DNA of 51,118 nucleotides from an uncultured Prevotellaceae bacterium (GTDB lineage: Bacteria; Bacteroidota; Bacteroidia; Bacteroidales; Muribaculaceae): assembly GCA_900320245.1 (NCBI GenBank), contig ONRP01000014.1, positions 1 to 51,118 of the forward strand. Direction: 5' to 3'. Below, one piece after another: positions 24,746-32,646 of this stretch. A program made the translations under genes and the position numbers. Position 1 is the first letter of the stretch. Every line of letters begins with the position of its first letter. Below the pieces are notes generated by a model. That model worked only from the letters and a program-made list of their open reading frames with translations. It was not told the DNA's origin and did not search any database.

Positions 24746-25183
24746 ATGGCAGACGAAACAAAATATATTGAAAGGCTTGAGGAGCACGAGGTGAAGCCCA
24801 CGGCCATCCGCATCCTGCTGTTGCGCACGATGATGGCGCAGGAGGAGGCCTTCTCGCTACAGAGCCTTGAGGACGAACTGGACACGGTCGACAAGTCGAC
24901 CATCTACCGCACCATCACCCTTTTCCTCACTCATCACCTCATCCATGCCATCGACGACGGCACCGGCATGTTCAAGTATGCCGTGTGCAGCCCCGATTGC
25001 CATTGCGGTGAGGACGACGGCACCATCGACCACATGCACGCCCACTTTAACTGCGAACGCTGCGGGCGCACCTTCTGCCTGCAGACAACCCAGGTGCCGC
25101 TGGTGGCCCTGCCCGGCAATTTCCGGGTGCATAGCATCAACTATGTCCTCAAGGGCCTCTGCCCCGACTGTGCCAAGACTTAA
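24746..25183 (+). CDS. Fur-family metal-responsive transcriptional regulator
   Basis: About 145 residues. Winged helix (VKPTAIRILLLRTMMAQEEAFSLQSLEDELDTVDKSTIYRTITLFLTHHLIH, residues 10-65) followed by the metal and dimerisation domain: HMHAHFNCERCGRTFCL and GLCPDCAKT provide two C-x-x-C pairs for a structural zinc, with His residues (HCGEDDGTIDHMHAH) for the sensory site. Fur, Zur or PerR specificity cannot be settled by eye. ATG 24728 would add six residues (MIIFDS); ATG 24746 fits the family better. It follows susD by 26 bp, so it may sense the metal status that controls that transporter. Confidence 0.87.
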   Translation: MADETKYIERLEEHEVKPTAIRILLLRTMMAQEEAFSLQSLEDELDTVDKSTIYRTITLFLTHHLIHAIDDGTGMFKYAVCSPDCHCGEDDGTIDHMHAHFNCERCGRTFCLQTTQVPLVALPGNFRVHSINYVLKGLCPDCAKT

Positions 25184-25196
25184 AAATACAAAGATT

Positions 25197-25919
25197 ATGG
25201 CCACCAAGAAGCAAAATACAAATAGTATGAATAAAGTGTTACGATGGATTCGCAATCTGCTGATTTTCTTCTTCACCTCGACGACGCTGGCGGTGGTGAT
25301 ATTGAAATATGTTCCCGTTTACGTCACTCCGCTGATGCTGATTCGAGCCTGCGAGCAGATGCTGGACGGAGAGTCGCCCACTATCAACCACGAGTGGGTG
25401 CCACTCGAGAAAATCAACCATAACCTGCCCCAGGCTGTGATGGCCAGCGAGGACAACCTGTTCCTGAAACATAACGGCTTTGACCTGGCGCAGATTCAGA
25501 AAGCGCAAATCGAGGCCAAGGAGGGCAAGCGCCAACGCGGAGCGAGCACCATCAGCCAGCAGACGGCCCGCAACGTGTTCCTGTGGCAACACCGCTCGTG
25601 GCTGCGCAAGGGGCTTGAGGCCTACTTCACTTTCCTGATTGAGACCATCTGGGGCAAGGAACGCATCATGGAGGTGTATCTCAACTCTATCGAGATGGGT
25701 AAGGGAATCTATGGAGCCCAGGCGGTCGCCCAATGCAATTTCGGCACCACCCCCGACCGGCTCACCAAGGACCAGTGTGCCTATATCGCCGTGTCGCTGC
25801 CCAACCCCTTGTCGCGCGACAGCGCCCATCCCACGCCCAAGATGCGCAAGATGCACAACACCATCATGACGCGCATGAACCAGATTGACAAGTTCCCACC
25901 CGAGGCGTGTGCCAAGTGA
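25197..25919 (+). CDS. mtgA: Monofunctional biosynthetic peptidoglycan transglycosylase
   Basis: GT51 enzyme that polymerises lipid II into glycan strands at the inner membrane. 240 residues: one N-terminal helix (LLIFFFTSTTLAVVILKYVPVYVTPLML), then the GT51 motifs MASEDNLFLKHNGFD (catalytic Glu), KRQRGASTISQQTARNVFLW, KERIMEVYLNSIEMGKGIYGAQAVAQ and SLPNPLSRDS. There is no transpeptidase domain. ATG 25197 is 13 bp after the Fur-family stop; an open frame upstream is an artefact overlapping that gene. Confidence 0.94.
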   Translation: MATKKQNTNSMNKVLRWIRNLLIFFFTSTTLAVVILKYVPVYVTPLMLIRACEQMLDGESPTINHEWVPLEKINHNLPQAVMASEDNLFLKHNGFDLAQIQKAQIEAKEGKRQRGASTISQQTARNVFLWQHRSWLRKGLEAYFTFLIETIWGKERIMEVYLNSIEMGKGIYGAQAVAQCNFGTTPDRLTKDQCAYIAVSLPNPLSRDSAHPTPKMRKMHNTIMTRMNQIDKFPPEACAK

Positions 25920-25952
25920 CCGTGGCTGTGTTCGGGCTAAGAGTGTCGAGGC

Positions 25953-26555
25953 CTACAGTGTGCAGAAGAAGGTGACGAGGAAGGGGACCGAAAAATCCAC
26001 AAGGAAACCGTGAAACAGTGACAGGATGACAAAGTCCTCGCCGCTGCTGCGTGTGATGATGGGCAACGTGGTGTCCATCGTTGTTGCCCCGCCGCAAGAG
26101 ATAGGGGAGAGCGGCCCGAAGTATCTTACCAGCAACGGAGCGCCCAACAGGGTGATGACCTCGCGGACAATGTTGGCGAGCAGGGCGACAGTGCCCAACT
26201 CCGGACCTTGGTATTGCGTGATAAGGATGCTGGACAGCGAGTAGTAGCCGAATCCCGAGCCCACGGCGAGGCAGTCGGCAAGGCTGCGGTGCGGCATTCC
26301 CAGCGATGCGATGGCCGTGGCACAGAGTGTGCCCATGATGGTCATCAAGGGTAGCAGCATCAGTCGCGGATCGAGGCTTTTGAAGGATTTCAGGAGTGTG
26401 GTGTTGTTGCCCACTGTGATGCCCACGCAGAACAGCAGGGCATAAAGTGTCCAGACACTGACGTTGCCGAAGGCGTTCAGGTCGGGCAACCAGTGCATTA
26501 CTCCGCAGACGATGCCCAGGACAAAGAACCCGACGATGATGAGGCTCCCTTTCAC
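25953..26555 (-). CDS. lysO: LysO-family exporter, C-terminal subunit (split gene)
   Basis: 200 residues, hydrophobic throughout, with about six helices (IIVGFFVLGIVCGVMHWL, TLYALLFCVGITVGNNTTLL, MLLPLMTIMGTLCATAIASLGM, and others) and the motifs VGSGFGYYSLSSI, GTVALLANIVREV and CGGATTMDTTLPII that match the larger domain of the lysine exporter LysO (YbjE). The start is GTG 26555, overlapping the stop of the upstream half by 4 bp (GTGA), so the two halves are translationally coupled. E. coli LysO is one 299-residue chain; here 93 plus 200 residues make the same total. Confidence 0.85.
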   Translation of the reverse strand: MKGSLIIVGFFVLGIVCGVMHWLPDLNAFGNVSVWTLYALLFCVGITVGNNTTLLKSFKSLDPRLMLLPLMTIMGTLCATAIASLGMPHRSLADCLAVGSGFGYYSLSSILITQYQGPELGTVALLANIVREVITLLGAPLLVRYFGPLSPISCGGATTMDTTLPIITRSSGEDFVILSLFHGFLVDFSVPFLVTFFCTL

Positions 26556-26833
26556 GACTCGCCTCCTTTCTTCTTGCAGTTGACCCACCGCCACAGAGCC
26601 CATGAGAAGAGCACTGTTCCCGCGATGCCGGCCAGTGACAGCCACAGGGCTTCCAGTCCCAGACTACTGATGCCGTTGATGACCTGCGGATTCTCGCCCA
26701 CCTCGACGCCCAGGAAGAACAGCAGCGCCCAGATGAGTACAGTCACCGCATGCGGCACCACCCGCAGCCGCCGTTTTCTGAGAAGAAATCCGACTGCGAT
26801 TCCGCTCAATATGATGGCAACGAACTTGAGCAT
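26552..26833 (-). CDS. LysO-family exporter, N-terminal subunit (split gene)
   Basis: 93 residues with three hydrophobic helices (FVAIILSGIAVGFLL, VTVLIWALLFFLGVEVGENPQVI, ALWLSLAGIAGTVLFSWALW), matching the N-terminal part of LysO. The motif FFLGVEVGENP is typical of this half. The frame is open upstream into repeat DNA, but ATG 26833 is only 7 bp after the -7 box (26848-26841), so earlier starts cannot be transcribed and the message is close to leaderless. Confidence 0.82.
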   Translation of the reverse strand: MLKFVAIILSGIAVGFLLRKRRLRVVPHAVTVLIWALLFFLGVEVGENPQVINGISSLGLEALWLSLAGIAGTVLFSWALWRWVNCKKKGGES

Positions 26834-26840
26834 AGCGCTA

Positions 26841-26872
26841 CAAAGGTAGTGCAAGCCGAACACAATGGCAAA
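26841..26872 (-). promoter_or_regulatory. Promoter of split lysO, inside palindromic element copy R1
   Basis: TTTG at 26872-26869 and TACCTTTG at 26848-26841 with 20-nt spacing on the minus strand. The -33 lies in the inner arm and the -7 in the outer arm of the palindromic repeat. Confidence 0.7.
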
Positions 26873-26916
26873 AAACGAAGCCGTTTTTTGACCATAGTTG
26901 AGGCGCCGCCTACCTT
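26843..26916 (-). repeat. Palindromic promoter element, copy R1 (intact)
   Basis: Terminal inverted repeats AAGGTAG / CTACCTT and a strong inner hairpin CAAAAAACG-GCTT-CGTTTTTTG flanked by the pairing words ATGG/CCAT and AAC/GTT. On the minus strand the right end forms the -7 box of lysO. It is related to R2-R5. Confidence 0.75.
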
Positions 26917-26929
26917 CGCCACAGGCAGC

Positions 26930-27001
26930 GGTAGTGCAAGCCGAACACAATGGCAACAAACGAAGCCGTTTTTTGACCATAGTTGAGGCGCCTCCTACCT
27001 T
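26930..27001 (-). repeat. Palindromic promoter element, copy R2 (tandem, -7 box decayed)
   Basis: A direct copy of R1 at 85-bp offset; the matching block, extended slightly past the element (26845-26921 against 26930-27006), differs at 2 of 77 positions. Homology stops inside the -7 box: R1 has TACC-TTTG, R2 has TACC-GCTG, so R2 should not initiate. Confidence 0.75.
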
Positions 27002-27171
27002 CGCCATCATCTCGCCTGGAAGGCGAGTCTTTGAGCACGTGGTGATGCGGACTGCCGAGCAAAGCGAGTAAGACTGCATCACCACGGGAATGCGATGCAA
27101 CAGAATGTCGCTGGAGGCGACCCCAATGCCATACACTCCGTTGTTTTATTTGTTGGTTTTTAATCGTGTGT
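27002..27171. other. Intergenic DNA with two consecutive hairpins
   Basis: Between the R2 repeat and the promoter of the next gene. CTCGCCT-GGA-AGGCGAG (27011-27027) is a perfect 7-bp hairpin; CGTGGTGATGC / GCATCACCACG (27038-27048 and 27076-27086) is a perfect 11-bp inverted repeat with a 27-nt loop. No gene is seen. Confidence 0.55.
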
Positions 27172-27202
27172 TTTGCTGATTTTGAGAAATGGTGTAATTT
27201 TG
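27172..27202 (+). promoter_or_regulatory. Promoter of the DUF3828-like lipoprotein / M6 peptidase operon
   Basis: TTTG at 27172-27175 and TAATTTTG at 27195-27202, 19-nt spacing, 26 bp before ATG 27228. Confidence 0.7.
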
Positions 27203-27227
27203 CACGACAAGAAAACAATCAATAAAA

Positions 27228-27830
27228 ATGCAAATGATGAAATGGATATGGTCGATGGTGATGGTGTGTGCCCTGTGCGCATGCCATAGCCAGAGTGAGA
27301 ACGCAGGTACACCTAATCTCAAGGACAGTGCAAATCAGATTGCCGATGCCGAGGCTGTTCAGCAGCGCGTGCAAGAGATTTACAGCGACGTGTTCAAGGA
27401 GTATAACCTTGAGGACTCGCTGCGCAACCTGGATATGCTCGATGGCCCAGGCGCCAGTGCCCGCCGTGGTGACTTCAACCGGAATTATTGCAGCCGGGAG
27501 TGGAATGACTTGTCGCGCCAGATTCGCGAGATTGACAGCCTGTACCATGCCGATGAGTTGGGCTTTTGGGAGGCCGACTATTGGATTATGGGACAGGACT
27601 GGCATCAACTGTCGATCAGCGACATCGAGGTGCTGAACGTGTCGCCGACCGAGGCCGATGTCAAGTTCATGTTACACAACCTGGGTGAGGCTAAGCCTGT
27701 GGCCTTGATACTGGTCAAGGAAGACGGAATCTGGAAAATCGACAACTTCAAGGACCTGAATATTGACATGGATTGGAAACGGGCGATGAAGGAATATGTC
27801 GGCCAAGAATCAGCCAAAAACAAGAAATGA
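27228..27830 (+). CDS. DUF3828-like lipoprotein
   Basis: 200 residues with lipobox CALCAC (Cys19), a helical segment (ADAEAVQQRVQEIYSDVFKEYN), and a domain with DYWIMGQDWHQLSISDIEVLNVSPTEADVKFML ... ALILVKEDGIWKIDNFKDL that resembles DUF3828 (NTF2-like cone). The family assignment is tentative. Its stop overlaps the ATG of the M6 metallopeptidase by 4 bp (ATGA). A partner or inhibitor role for the peptidase is possible but unproven. Confidence 0.7.
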   Translation: MQMMKWIWSMVMVCALCACHSQSENAGTPNLKDSANQIADAEAVQQRVQEIYSDVFKEYNLEDSLRNLDMLDGPGASARRGDFNRNYCSREWNDLSRQIREIDSLYHADELGFWEADYWIMGQDWHQLSISDIEVLNVSPTEADVKFMLHNLGEAKPVALILVKEDGIWKIDNFKDLNIDMDWKRAMKEYVGQESAKNKK

Positions 27831-29560
27831 TGACCAAAAAGTTGATTCTCACGGCCGTGGTCGTGATGGCGTGTTGGGCCATGATGATGGCTGCCCCTGC
27901 CAAACCAGAGCCTTTTACCCACGTGCAAAGCGACGGCACGACAGTGACGTTGGTGATGCGGGGTGGGGAGTTTGTTCACTCGATGATGACTATGGACGGC
28001 CTGACGGTGGCCCTTGACGACAGGGGCAACTACTGCTACACTGCCGGCGGCGCCTTGAGTGATGTGCTGGCCCATGACAAGGGCCATCGTGGCGTCGAGG
28101 AGCAGGCTTTCATTGTCGCTTACCGCACCCAGATGACCATGGGTGCCGGTGTGCGCCGCATGCCTCGCCGTGAAGAGGAGAACAGCCAGCCGCAGGTGCC
28201 CACTATGGGTTCGCCGCGCATCCCCATCATTCTGGCCAATTACACCGATGTGCGATTCATCGATGACGACCCCGTGGTGACCTTTGAGAACCAGTTCAAC
28301 TTCAAGGAGTACAGTAGTCTGCACTATTTCGAGTCGCAGTCCCGAGGTGCGTTCTCACCGCGTTTCGAAATCCTGGGCCCCGTCGACCTGCCGCAGAACC
28401 GTTCTTTCTATGGCAAAAACAAGCGTATATTCGGTACCGAGGTCGACAAGCAATTGGGCACCATGATCTATGATGCCTGCATGGGATTGAACGATGTTGA
28501 TTTTTCCAACTACGACAACGACGGTGACGGCTTTGTCGACGTCGTGGTCGTGCTCTATGCCGGCGTGGGCGAGGCCCAGGCCTATAACACCGTCCCCGAG
28601 TCGGTGTGGCCCTGCCAGTGGGACATGACCGAGTCCCTTGAATGGGGGTGCAGCACTACGGGTCCCTTCCAACTCAACGGGGTGACCATCGACAAGTATG
28701 CCGTTTTCAATGAGTTGGAGGGGCGCTACGACACGAGCACCAACATCGACGGCGTGGGCACTTTCTGCCATGAGTTCGGCCATTGCTTGGGTCTGCCCGA
28801 CTTCTATCCCACCGATGGCGGTTACTACTACGGTATGAGCAACTGGGACATTATGGACAACGGCTGCTACCTGGGCGGCGGACACCGTCCCGCGGGCTAT
28901 ACCTCCTATGAGCGCCACTTCATGGGGTGGATGGACCTTACCGATGCCGCCCCCAACACCCGCTACACGCTCGCCCCGCTTAATACCGACGAGGGTGGCG
29001 CTGTCAAGGTCACCAACGATGCCAACCCCGATGAATACTACCTGCTCGAGTACCGCGTCAAGACAGGCTGGGATGAGTACTTGGCTGCCGAGGGCATATT
29101 GGTGCTGCACGTCGACTATGACAAGGCGGCCTGGGATGACAACTCCCCCAACAACATCGGCACCCATCAGCGCATGACAATCATTCCCGCCGACGGCTCC
29201 CTGACCAGTTACTCCAACAAGTACGACACATGGCCGCAGGGCGAACGGGATTCGCTTACCAACTATTCAACCCCTGCCGCTACGGTCTATACCGGTGGTT
29301 ATATGAATAAACCCATTACGTCCATGGCCGTAGATCAGCATAACGCCCTGGCATCGTTCTGGGTGATGCGGGCCGAAGTCCTGCCCGGTGACGTCAACGA
29401 TGACGGCGAGGTGAGCATTGCCGACGTCAATGCCCTCATCGGTATGATTCTGTCGGGACAACTCTTGTCCCGGGGTGATGTCAACGGCGACGGTGAAGTC
29501 AATATCGCCGATGTCAATGCCCTCATCGACATCCTGTTGGGAAAAGTCTCGGCACCATAG
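27827..29560 (+). CDS. Secreted M6-family metallopeptidase with C-terminal dockerin-like module
   Basis: 577 residues. Signal peptide MMTKKLILTAVVVMACWAMMMAAPA; a propeptide-like region to about residue 120; the M6 (immune inhibitor A type) catalytic domain with FCHEFGHCLGLPDFY (HExxH at 315-319, zinc ligands and catalytic Glu) and SNWDIMDNGCYLGGGHRPAGYTSYERHFMGW (Met-turn). A beta-rich region follows. The last 55 residues are two calcium-loop repeats, GDVNDDGEVSIADVNALIGMIL and GDVNGDGEVNIADVNALIDILL, the classic type I dockerin pattern. It is a zinc endopeptidase exported from the cell; the dockerin-like tail would tether it to a partner. It is followed by a strong terminator. Confidence 0.92.
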   Translation: MMTKKLILTAVVVMACWAMMMAAPAKPEPFTHVQSDGTTVTLVMRGGEFVHSMMTMDGLTVALDDRGNYCYTAGGALSDVLAHDKGHRGVEEQAFIVAYRTQMTMGAGVRRMPRREEENSQPQVPTMGSPRIPIILANYTDVRFIDDDPVVTFENQFNFKEYSSLHYFESQSRGAFSPRFEILGPVDLPQNRSFYGKNKRIFGTEVDKQLGTMIYDACMGLNDVDFSNYDNDGDGFVDVVVVLYAGVGEAQAYNTVPESVWPCQWDMTESLEWGCSTTGPFQLNGVTIDKYAVFNELEGRYDTSTNIDGVGTFCHEFGHCLGLPDFYPTDGGYYYGMSNWDIMDNGCYLGGGHRPAGYTSYERHFMGWMDLTDAAPNTRYTLAPLNTDEGGAVKVTNDANPDEYYLLEYRVKTGWDEYLAAEGILVLHVDYDKAAWDDNSPNNIGTHQRMTIIPADGSLTSYSNKYDTWPQGERDSLTNYSTPAATVYTGGYMNKPITSMAVDQHNALASFWVMRAEVLPGDVNDDGEVSIADVNALIGMILSGQLLSRGDVNGDGEVNIADVNALIDILLGKVSAP

Positions 29561-29594
29561 TCGTTCATTGGACCATAACACGTAATCCTGCGTC

Positions 29595-29640
29595 CAGCAG
29601 CAAGGTGAATCGGAAATCCTTGCTGCTGTGCCTTTTTTTA
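29595..29640 (+). terminator. Intrinsic terminator after the M6 peptidase gene
   Basis: Perfect 11-bp stem CAGCAGCAAGG / CCTTGCTGCTG with a 12-nt loop, followed by a run of seven T at 29633-29639. Confidence 0.88.
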
Positions 29641-29702
29641 TGCCATATTATGGGCGAAAATCAAGTTAAACCTAAAAATTCCACATTTTTTCTAAATTTT
29701 TC

Positions 29703-29733
29703 TTGTTTTTTATTAAATTATTTGTTAGATTTG
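29703..29733 (+). promoter_or_regulatory. Promoter (-33 TTG, 20 nt, -7 TAGATTTG)
   Basis: TTG at 29703-29705 and TAGATTTG at 29726-29733, about 60 bp upstream of the small lipoprotein gene. Confidence 0.6.
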
Positions 29734-29792
29734 CAGCATCCTTTTGGAAAGGAATACCTGATTATTATTGTACCTGATTATTTAAAATTTGG

Positions 29793-30284
29793 ATGATTAT
29801 GAGTTACGTGAAGTTATTTTTTGTGGCTTCCTGTGTCCTGTTTTTCAGGAACAGAAGGCTGTGCGTGCCCGAGGCGCCACGTCCGGCGCCGCATTTGGCA
29901 GCCCTGTTGTGTGTTCCGTTGCTGTTATTGGTATCGTTGCCGCTTCTCACCTCATGTGACAAGTCGGATGAGCCGGAATTTACTGTCGATTATTTTTTTA
30001 CTGTGGTATCGGGGCCGCCTGATTATGAGCCGGTGCCCAAGTCAGATGTGGCCTATACCATTACCAAAAAGATGAAGGAGTCCTTCAGGAAGGAATACCC
30101 AAAAGCCACCGTCGAGGGTAACGACGGGGCGGTGCTGAAGGCTTGCGACCTGGTGTATCTGAACTTCCTGCAAGAACATCCCGAAGCGGTCCAGTATTTC
30201 TATTGCGAAGCGAGGCTCAACCGCGCGCGGATGAGAGGCTCGATAGTGGTCAGTTACATCACAATCAAGCGCTATAATTTCTGA
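29793..30284 (+). CDS. Small lipoprotein-like protein, unknown function
   Basis: 163 residues (ATG 29799 also possible). An unusual N-terminus: a first hydrophobic stretch (KLFFVASCVLFF), a basic proline-rich spacer (RNRRLCVPEAPRPAPHL), then a lipoprotein-type segment ALLCVPLLLLVSLPLLTSC, so the mature protein may begin at Cys54. The domain after it (VDYFFTVVSGPPDYEPVPKSDVAYTITKKMKESF ... YLNFLQEHPEAVQYFYCEARLNRARMRGSIVVSYI) is not recognised. The real start may be an internal codon closer to the signal sequence, but no ATG is present there. Flanked by secreted dockerin peptidases. Confidence 0.65.
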   Translation: MIMSYVKLFFVASCVLFFRNRRLCVPEAPRPAPHLAALLCVPLLLLVSLPLLTSCDKSDEPEFTVDYFFTVVSGPPDYEPVPKSDVAYTITKKMKESFRKEYPKATVEGNDGAVLKACDLVYLNFLQEHPEAVQYFYCEARLNRARMRGSIVVSYITIKRYNF

Positions 30285-30301
30285 TGTAAGAAGAAAAACG
30301 G

Positions 30302-30309
30302 TATATTTG
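30302..30309 (+). promoter_or_regulatory. -7 box (TATATTTG) for the C10 peptidase gene
   Basis: TAnnTTTG match 104 bp before ATG 30413, leaving a long structured leader. No -33 TTTG at the right spacing. Confidence 0.5.
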
Positions 30310-30312
30310 TAG

Positions 30313-30360
30313 CCCTAAACTACAATGCAATGCGGCGAAGCCGCAGTTTAGAGTTTAGGG
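30313..30360 (+). promoter_or_regulatory. Structured 5' leader of the C10 peptidase gene
   Basis: CCCTAAAC / GTTTAGGG (8 bp) encloses an inner hairpin GCGGC-GAA-GCCGC. It starts just after the -7 box, so it lies at the extreme 5' end of the message. It may stabilise the transcript. Confidence 0.5.
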
Positions 30361-30412
30361 TTTAAAGATTAGAGATTTTCACCCACGACTAGAAACCCAA
30401 ATAACAGGCAAT

Positions 30413-32569
30413 ATGAGAAGAATAACATTATATATAATATTAGTGATGCTGTTGGCAACCCTGCCGATGACGGCGGCGCCTGTTGATGCCCTTGCTGCCA
30501 GTGAGGCGGCATCGCGCTTCGTCGCCGCCCAGGGCAGTGGTGGCAGCAGTAAGATAAAGGCCGTGAATCCCGCTGCCCTGCGGCTGGCCTACCGCCGACC
30601 GTCGGCTGCCTTGCCCGAAGCGGCCGACTACTACGTCTTTGACACCGGAGGCGGTTTTGTCATCGTTGCCGGTGATGATCGTGCCCAGGCCGTGTTGGCC
30701 TATGGCGACGGCCTGCCCGACATGGCTGCCCTGCCGTGCAACCTGAACTGGATGCTCAACCACTACGCTGAGCAGATGGAATGGCTGCACACCCATCCGG
30801 CGGCACGGGTAGAGCCGCAGTTCACGTCGACGACCGTCGTCGAGCCGCTGCTGCCCTGCACTTGGAGCCAAGGCACACCCTACTATGACCAGTGCCCCCT
30901 CTACCACGGTGAGCGTTGCGCAACGGGTTGCATCGCCACGGCGATGGCCCAGGTGATGTACTACTGGAAGTTTCCTGACACCCTGCCAGAGTTGCCCGCC
31001 TATACCACCATCATCAACAAAATCTATGTGCCTGCTTTGCCCGGTACGACATTGGACTGGGACAATATGCTCGACGGCTATGTTTACCAGAACTATACTC
31101 CCGCCCAGGGCGAGGCGGTGGCTACGCTGATGCGCTACTGCGGCCAGGGCTCAACGATGGAATACGGCACCGACGGCAGCGGCAGTGGCGCCTGGAACCA
31201 GTTGGTGGCCATGCAGGTGTTCGGCTATAACCTGAGCGCCCAGTCGTTGCACCGTGACGATTACGGCGCCGATGAGTGGAACGCCTTGATGCTTGAAGAC
31301 CTGACCGAGGGCATTCCCATCCTGTACACGGGCTATGGAGACGAGGGAGGCCATGCCTATGTGGTCGACGGATTTGACGGCAGCATGTATCACATTAACT
31401 GGGGTTGGGAAGGCAGTGGCAACGGTTATTTCGCGCTTGATGCGTTCATCGTCGGCCATTGGGATTTTTCTTTTGCCCAGCAGATGCAGCATCGTCTCTT
31501 TCCTGAGGTTTACTCGGGCTGCAGCGACCTGGAGGTTGACGGCGTGTTCTACAAGGTCGATGGTCATGAGGCCACGTTGACCTATGGCACACCCACCTTC
31601 AAGTCCTATGAGGGCCGTGTGGACATCCCGGCCCAGGTGACGGCCGGCGGCGTGACCTATGATGTCACGGCCATCGGCAACAATGCCTTCCGCAACTGCC
31701 GGCAGTTGACCAGCGTCACGTTGCCCTCGACCATAAGCCGCATCGGCAAGTATGCCTTCAAGGATTGTGTGGGCTTGTCGAGCGTGAACGTGCCGGGCAG
31801 TGTTGCCTTGATTGACTATGCCGCCTTCCAGGGGTGCATCAGCCTGTCGTCACTCACCCTGAACGACGGTCTTGAAGAAATCGGATACTACGCCTTCCAG
31901 GATTGCCGGTCACTCAAGCGGCTGTCGATACCCTGCAGCGTGAAAGCCATTGGTGACGGCGCTTTCATCTCGTGCAACGGATTGACAGATTTGACCATCA
32001 ACAATGATCCGGATATCGATATTGATGACTTCGACGGCGAGGGCTGCGAAATCGGCTATGCAGCCTTTGCCGATTGCTGGGCCCTGCGTGCGGCGTCGCT
32101 GGGCGACGGTGTGGTCGGCATCGGTGAGTCGGCGTTCTATCGATGCGGTCATCTGCAACATGTGACCATGGGGCTGACGATGGACCATATCGACAGCCTT
32201 GCCTTCCGCAACTGCCCCTCGTTGACGCAACTCATCGTGAAACCTGAGTTGCCGCCATTGCTTGCCGGGGTCAACTGCTTTGATGAGGGCCACTATGGTG
32301 CAGTGACCGTGGCGGTCCCTGCCTTCGCCCGCGACAACTACGTCTGTGACGAGTTGTGGACCCGCTTCTCGCGAATCGTCAATATCGAGGATATTGTGGT
32401 GATACCCGGCGACGTCAACGGCGACAGCGAGGTGAGCATTGCTGATGTCAACGCCGTCTTGGACATGATATTGTCGGGTTCGGTTGAGTCGCCCGGTGAT
32501 GTCAACGGCGACGGCGAGGTCAATGTCGCCGATGTCAACGCACTGACCGACATCATTCTCGGACAATAA
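30413..32569 (+). CDS. Secreted C10 (streptopain-like) cysteine peptidase with BspA-type leucine-rich repeats and a dockerin-like module
   Basis: 718 residues. Signal peptide ITLYIILVMLLATLPMTAAPVDA; inhibitory prodomain (AASRFVAAQ ... YYVFDTGGGFVIVAGDDRAQAVLAYGDG); C10 catalytic domain with ERCATGCIATAMAQVMYYW (catalytic Cys173), GGHAYVVDGFD (catalytic His314) and INWGWEGSGNGYF. Residues about 410-640 hold LRR_5 (BspA-type) repeats of the form AIGNNAFRNCRQLTSVTLPSTI. The last 55 residues are two dockerin repeats (GDVNGDSEVSIADVNAVLDMIL, GDVNGDGEVNVADVNALTDIIL). A secreted peptidase with a binding scaffold and a tether, probably for host or dietary protein. The first dockerin loop has Ser in place of the usual Gly after the third Asp. 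Confidence 0.93.
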   Translation: MRRITLYIILVMLLATLPMTAAPVDALAASEAASRFVAAQGSGGSSKIKAVNPAALRLAYRRPSAALPEAADYYVFDTGGGFVIVAGDDRAQAVLAYGDGLPDMAALPCNLNWMLNHYAEQMEWLHTHPAARVEPQFTSTTVVEPLLPCTWSQGTPYYDQCPLYHGERCATGCIATAMAQVMYYWKFPDTLPELPAYTTIINKIYVPALPGTTLDWDNMLDGYVYQNYTPAQGEAVATLMRYCGQGSTMEYGTDGSGSGAWNQLVAMQVFGYNLSAQSLHRDDYGADEWNALMLEDLTEGIPILYTGYGDEGGHAYVVDGFDGSMYHINWGWEGSGNGYFALDAFIVGHWDFSFAQQMQHRLFPEVYSGCSDLEVDGVFYKVDGHEATLTYGTPTFKSYEGRVDIPAQVTAGGVTYDVTAIGNNAFRNCRQLTSVTLPSTISRIGKYAFKDCVGLSSVNVPGSVALIDYAAFQGCISLSSLTLNDGLEEIGYYAFQDCRSLKRLSIPCSVKAIGDGAFISCNGLTDLTINNDPDIDIDDFDGEGCEIGYAAFADCWALRAASLGDGVVGIGESAFYRCGHLQHVTMGLTMDHIDSLAFRNCPSLTQLIVKPELPPLLAGVNCFDEGHYGAVTVAVPAFARDNYVCDELWTRFSRIVNIEDIVVIPGDVNGDSEVSIADVNAVLDMILSGSVESPGDVNGDGEVNVADVNALTDIILGQ

Positions 32570-32591
32570 GTTTTTTCATGATAACACAAAG

Positions 32592-32627
32592 ACGAGGCGG
32601 AGACCAATCGGTCCCCGCCTCGTTTTT
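32592..32627. terminator. Strong terminator between convergent genes
   Basis: ACGAGGCGG-A-GACC / GGTC-C-CCGCCTCGT, a 13-bp stem with one mismatch and loop AATC, followed on the plus strand by TTTTT. On the minus strand it is followed by CTTTGTG, so it may also work there. Confidence 0.85.
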
Positions 32628-32646
32628 GACACTGTAGTGTGATGCT

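Noticed and set aside
24867-25196. Upstream extension of the mtgA frame
   Set aside because: It overlaps the Fur-family gene in another frame and is Arg/Ser/Pro-rich; the real start is ATG 25197.
26750-26986. A small plus-strand gene over the R1/R2 repeats
   Set aside because: The frame only reads through the repeats and the antisense of lysO; it has no promoter or domain.
26845-27006. Possible CRISPR-like direct repeats
   Set aside because: Only two copies of a 77-bp unit with an 8-bp gap and an internal palindrome; no spacers and no cas genes.
29605-29796. A 63-residue plus-strand frame after the M6 peptidase
   Set aside because: It starts inside the terminator loop and runs through the next promoter; AT-rich and without motif.
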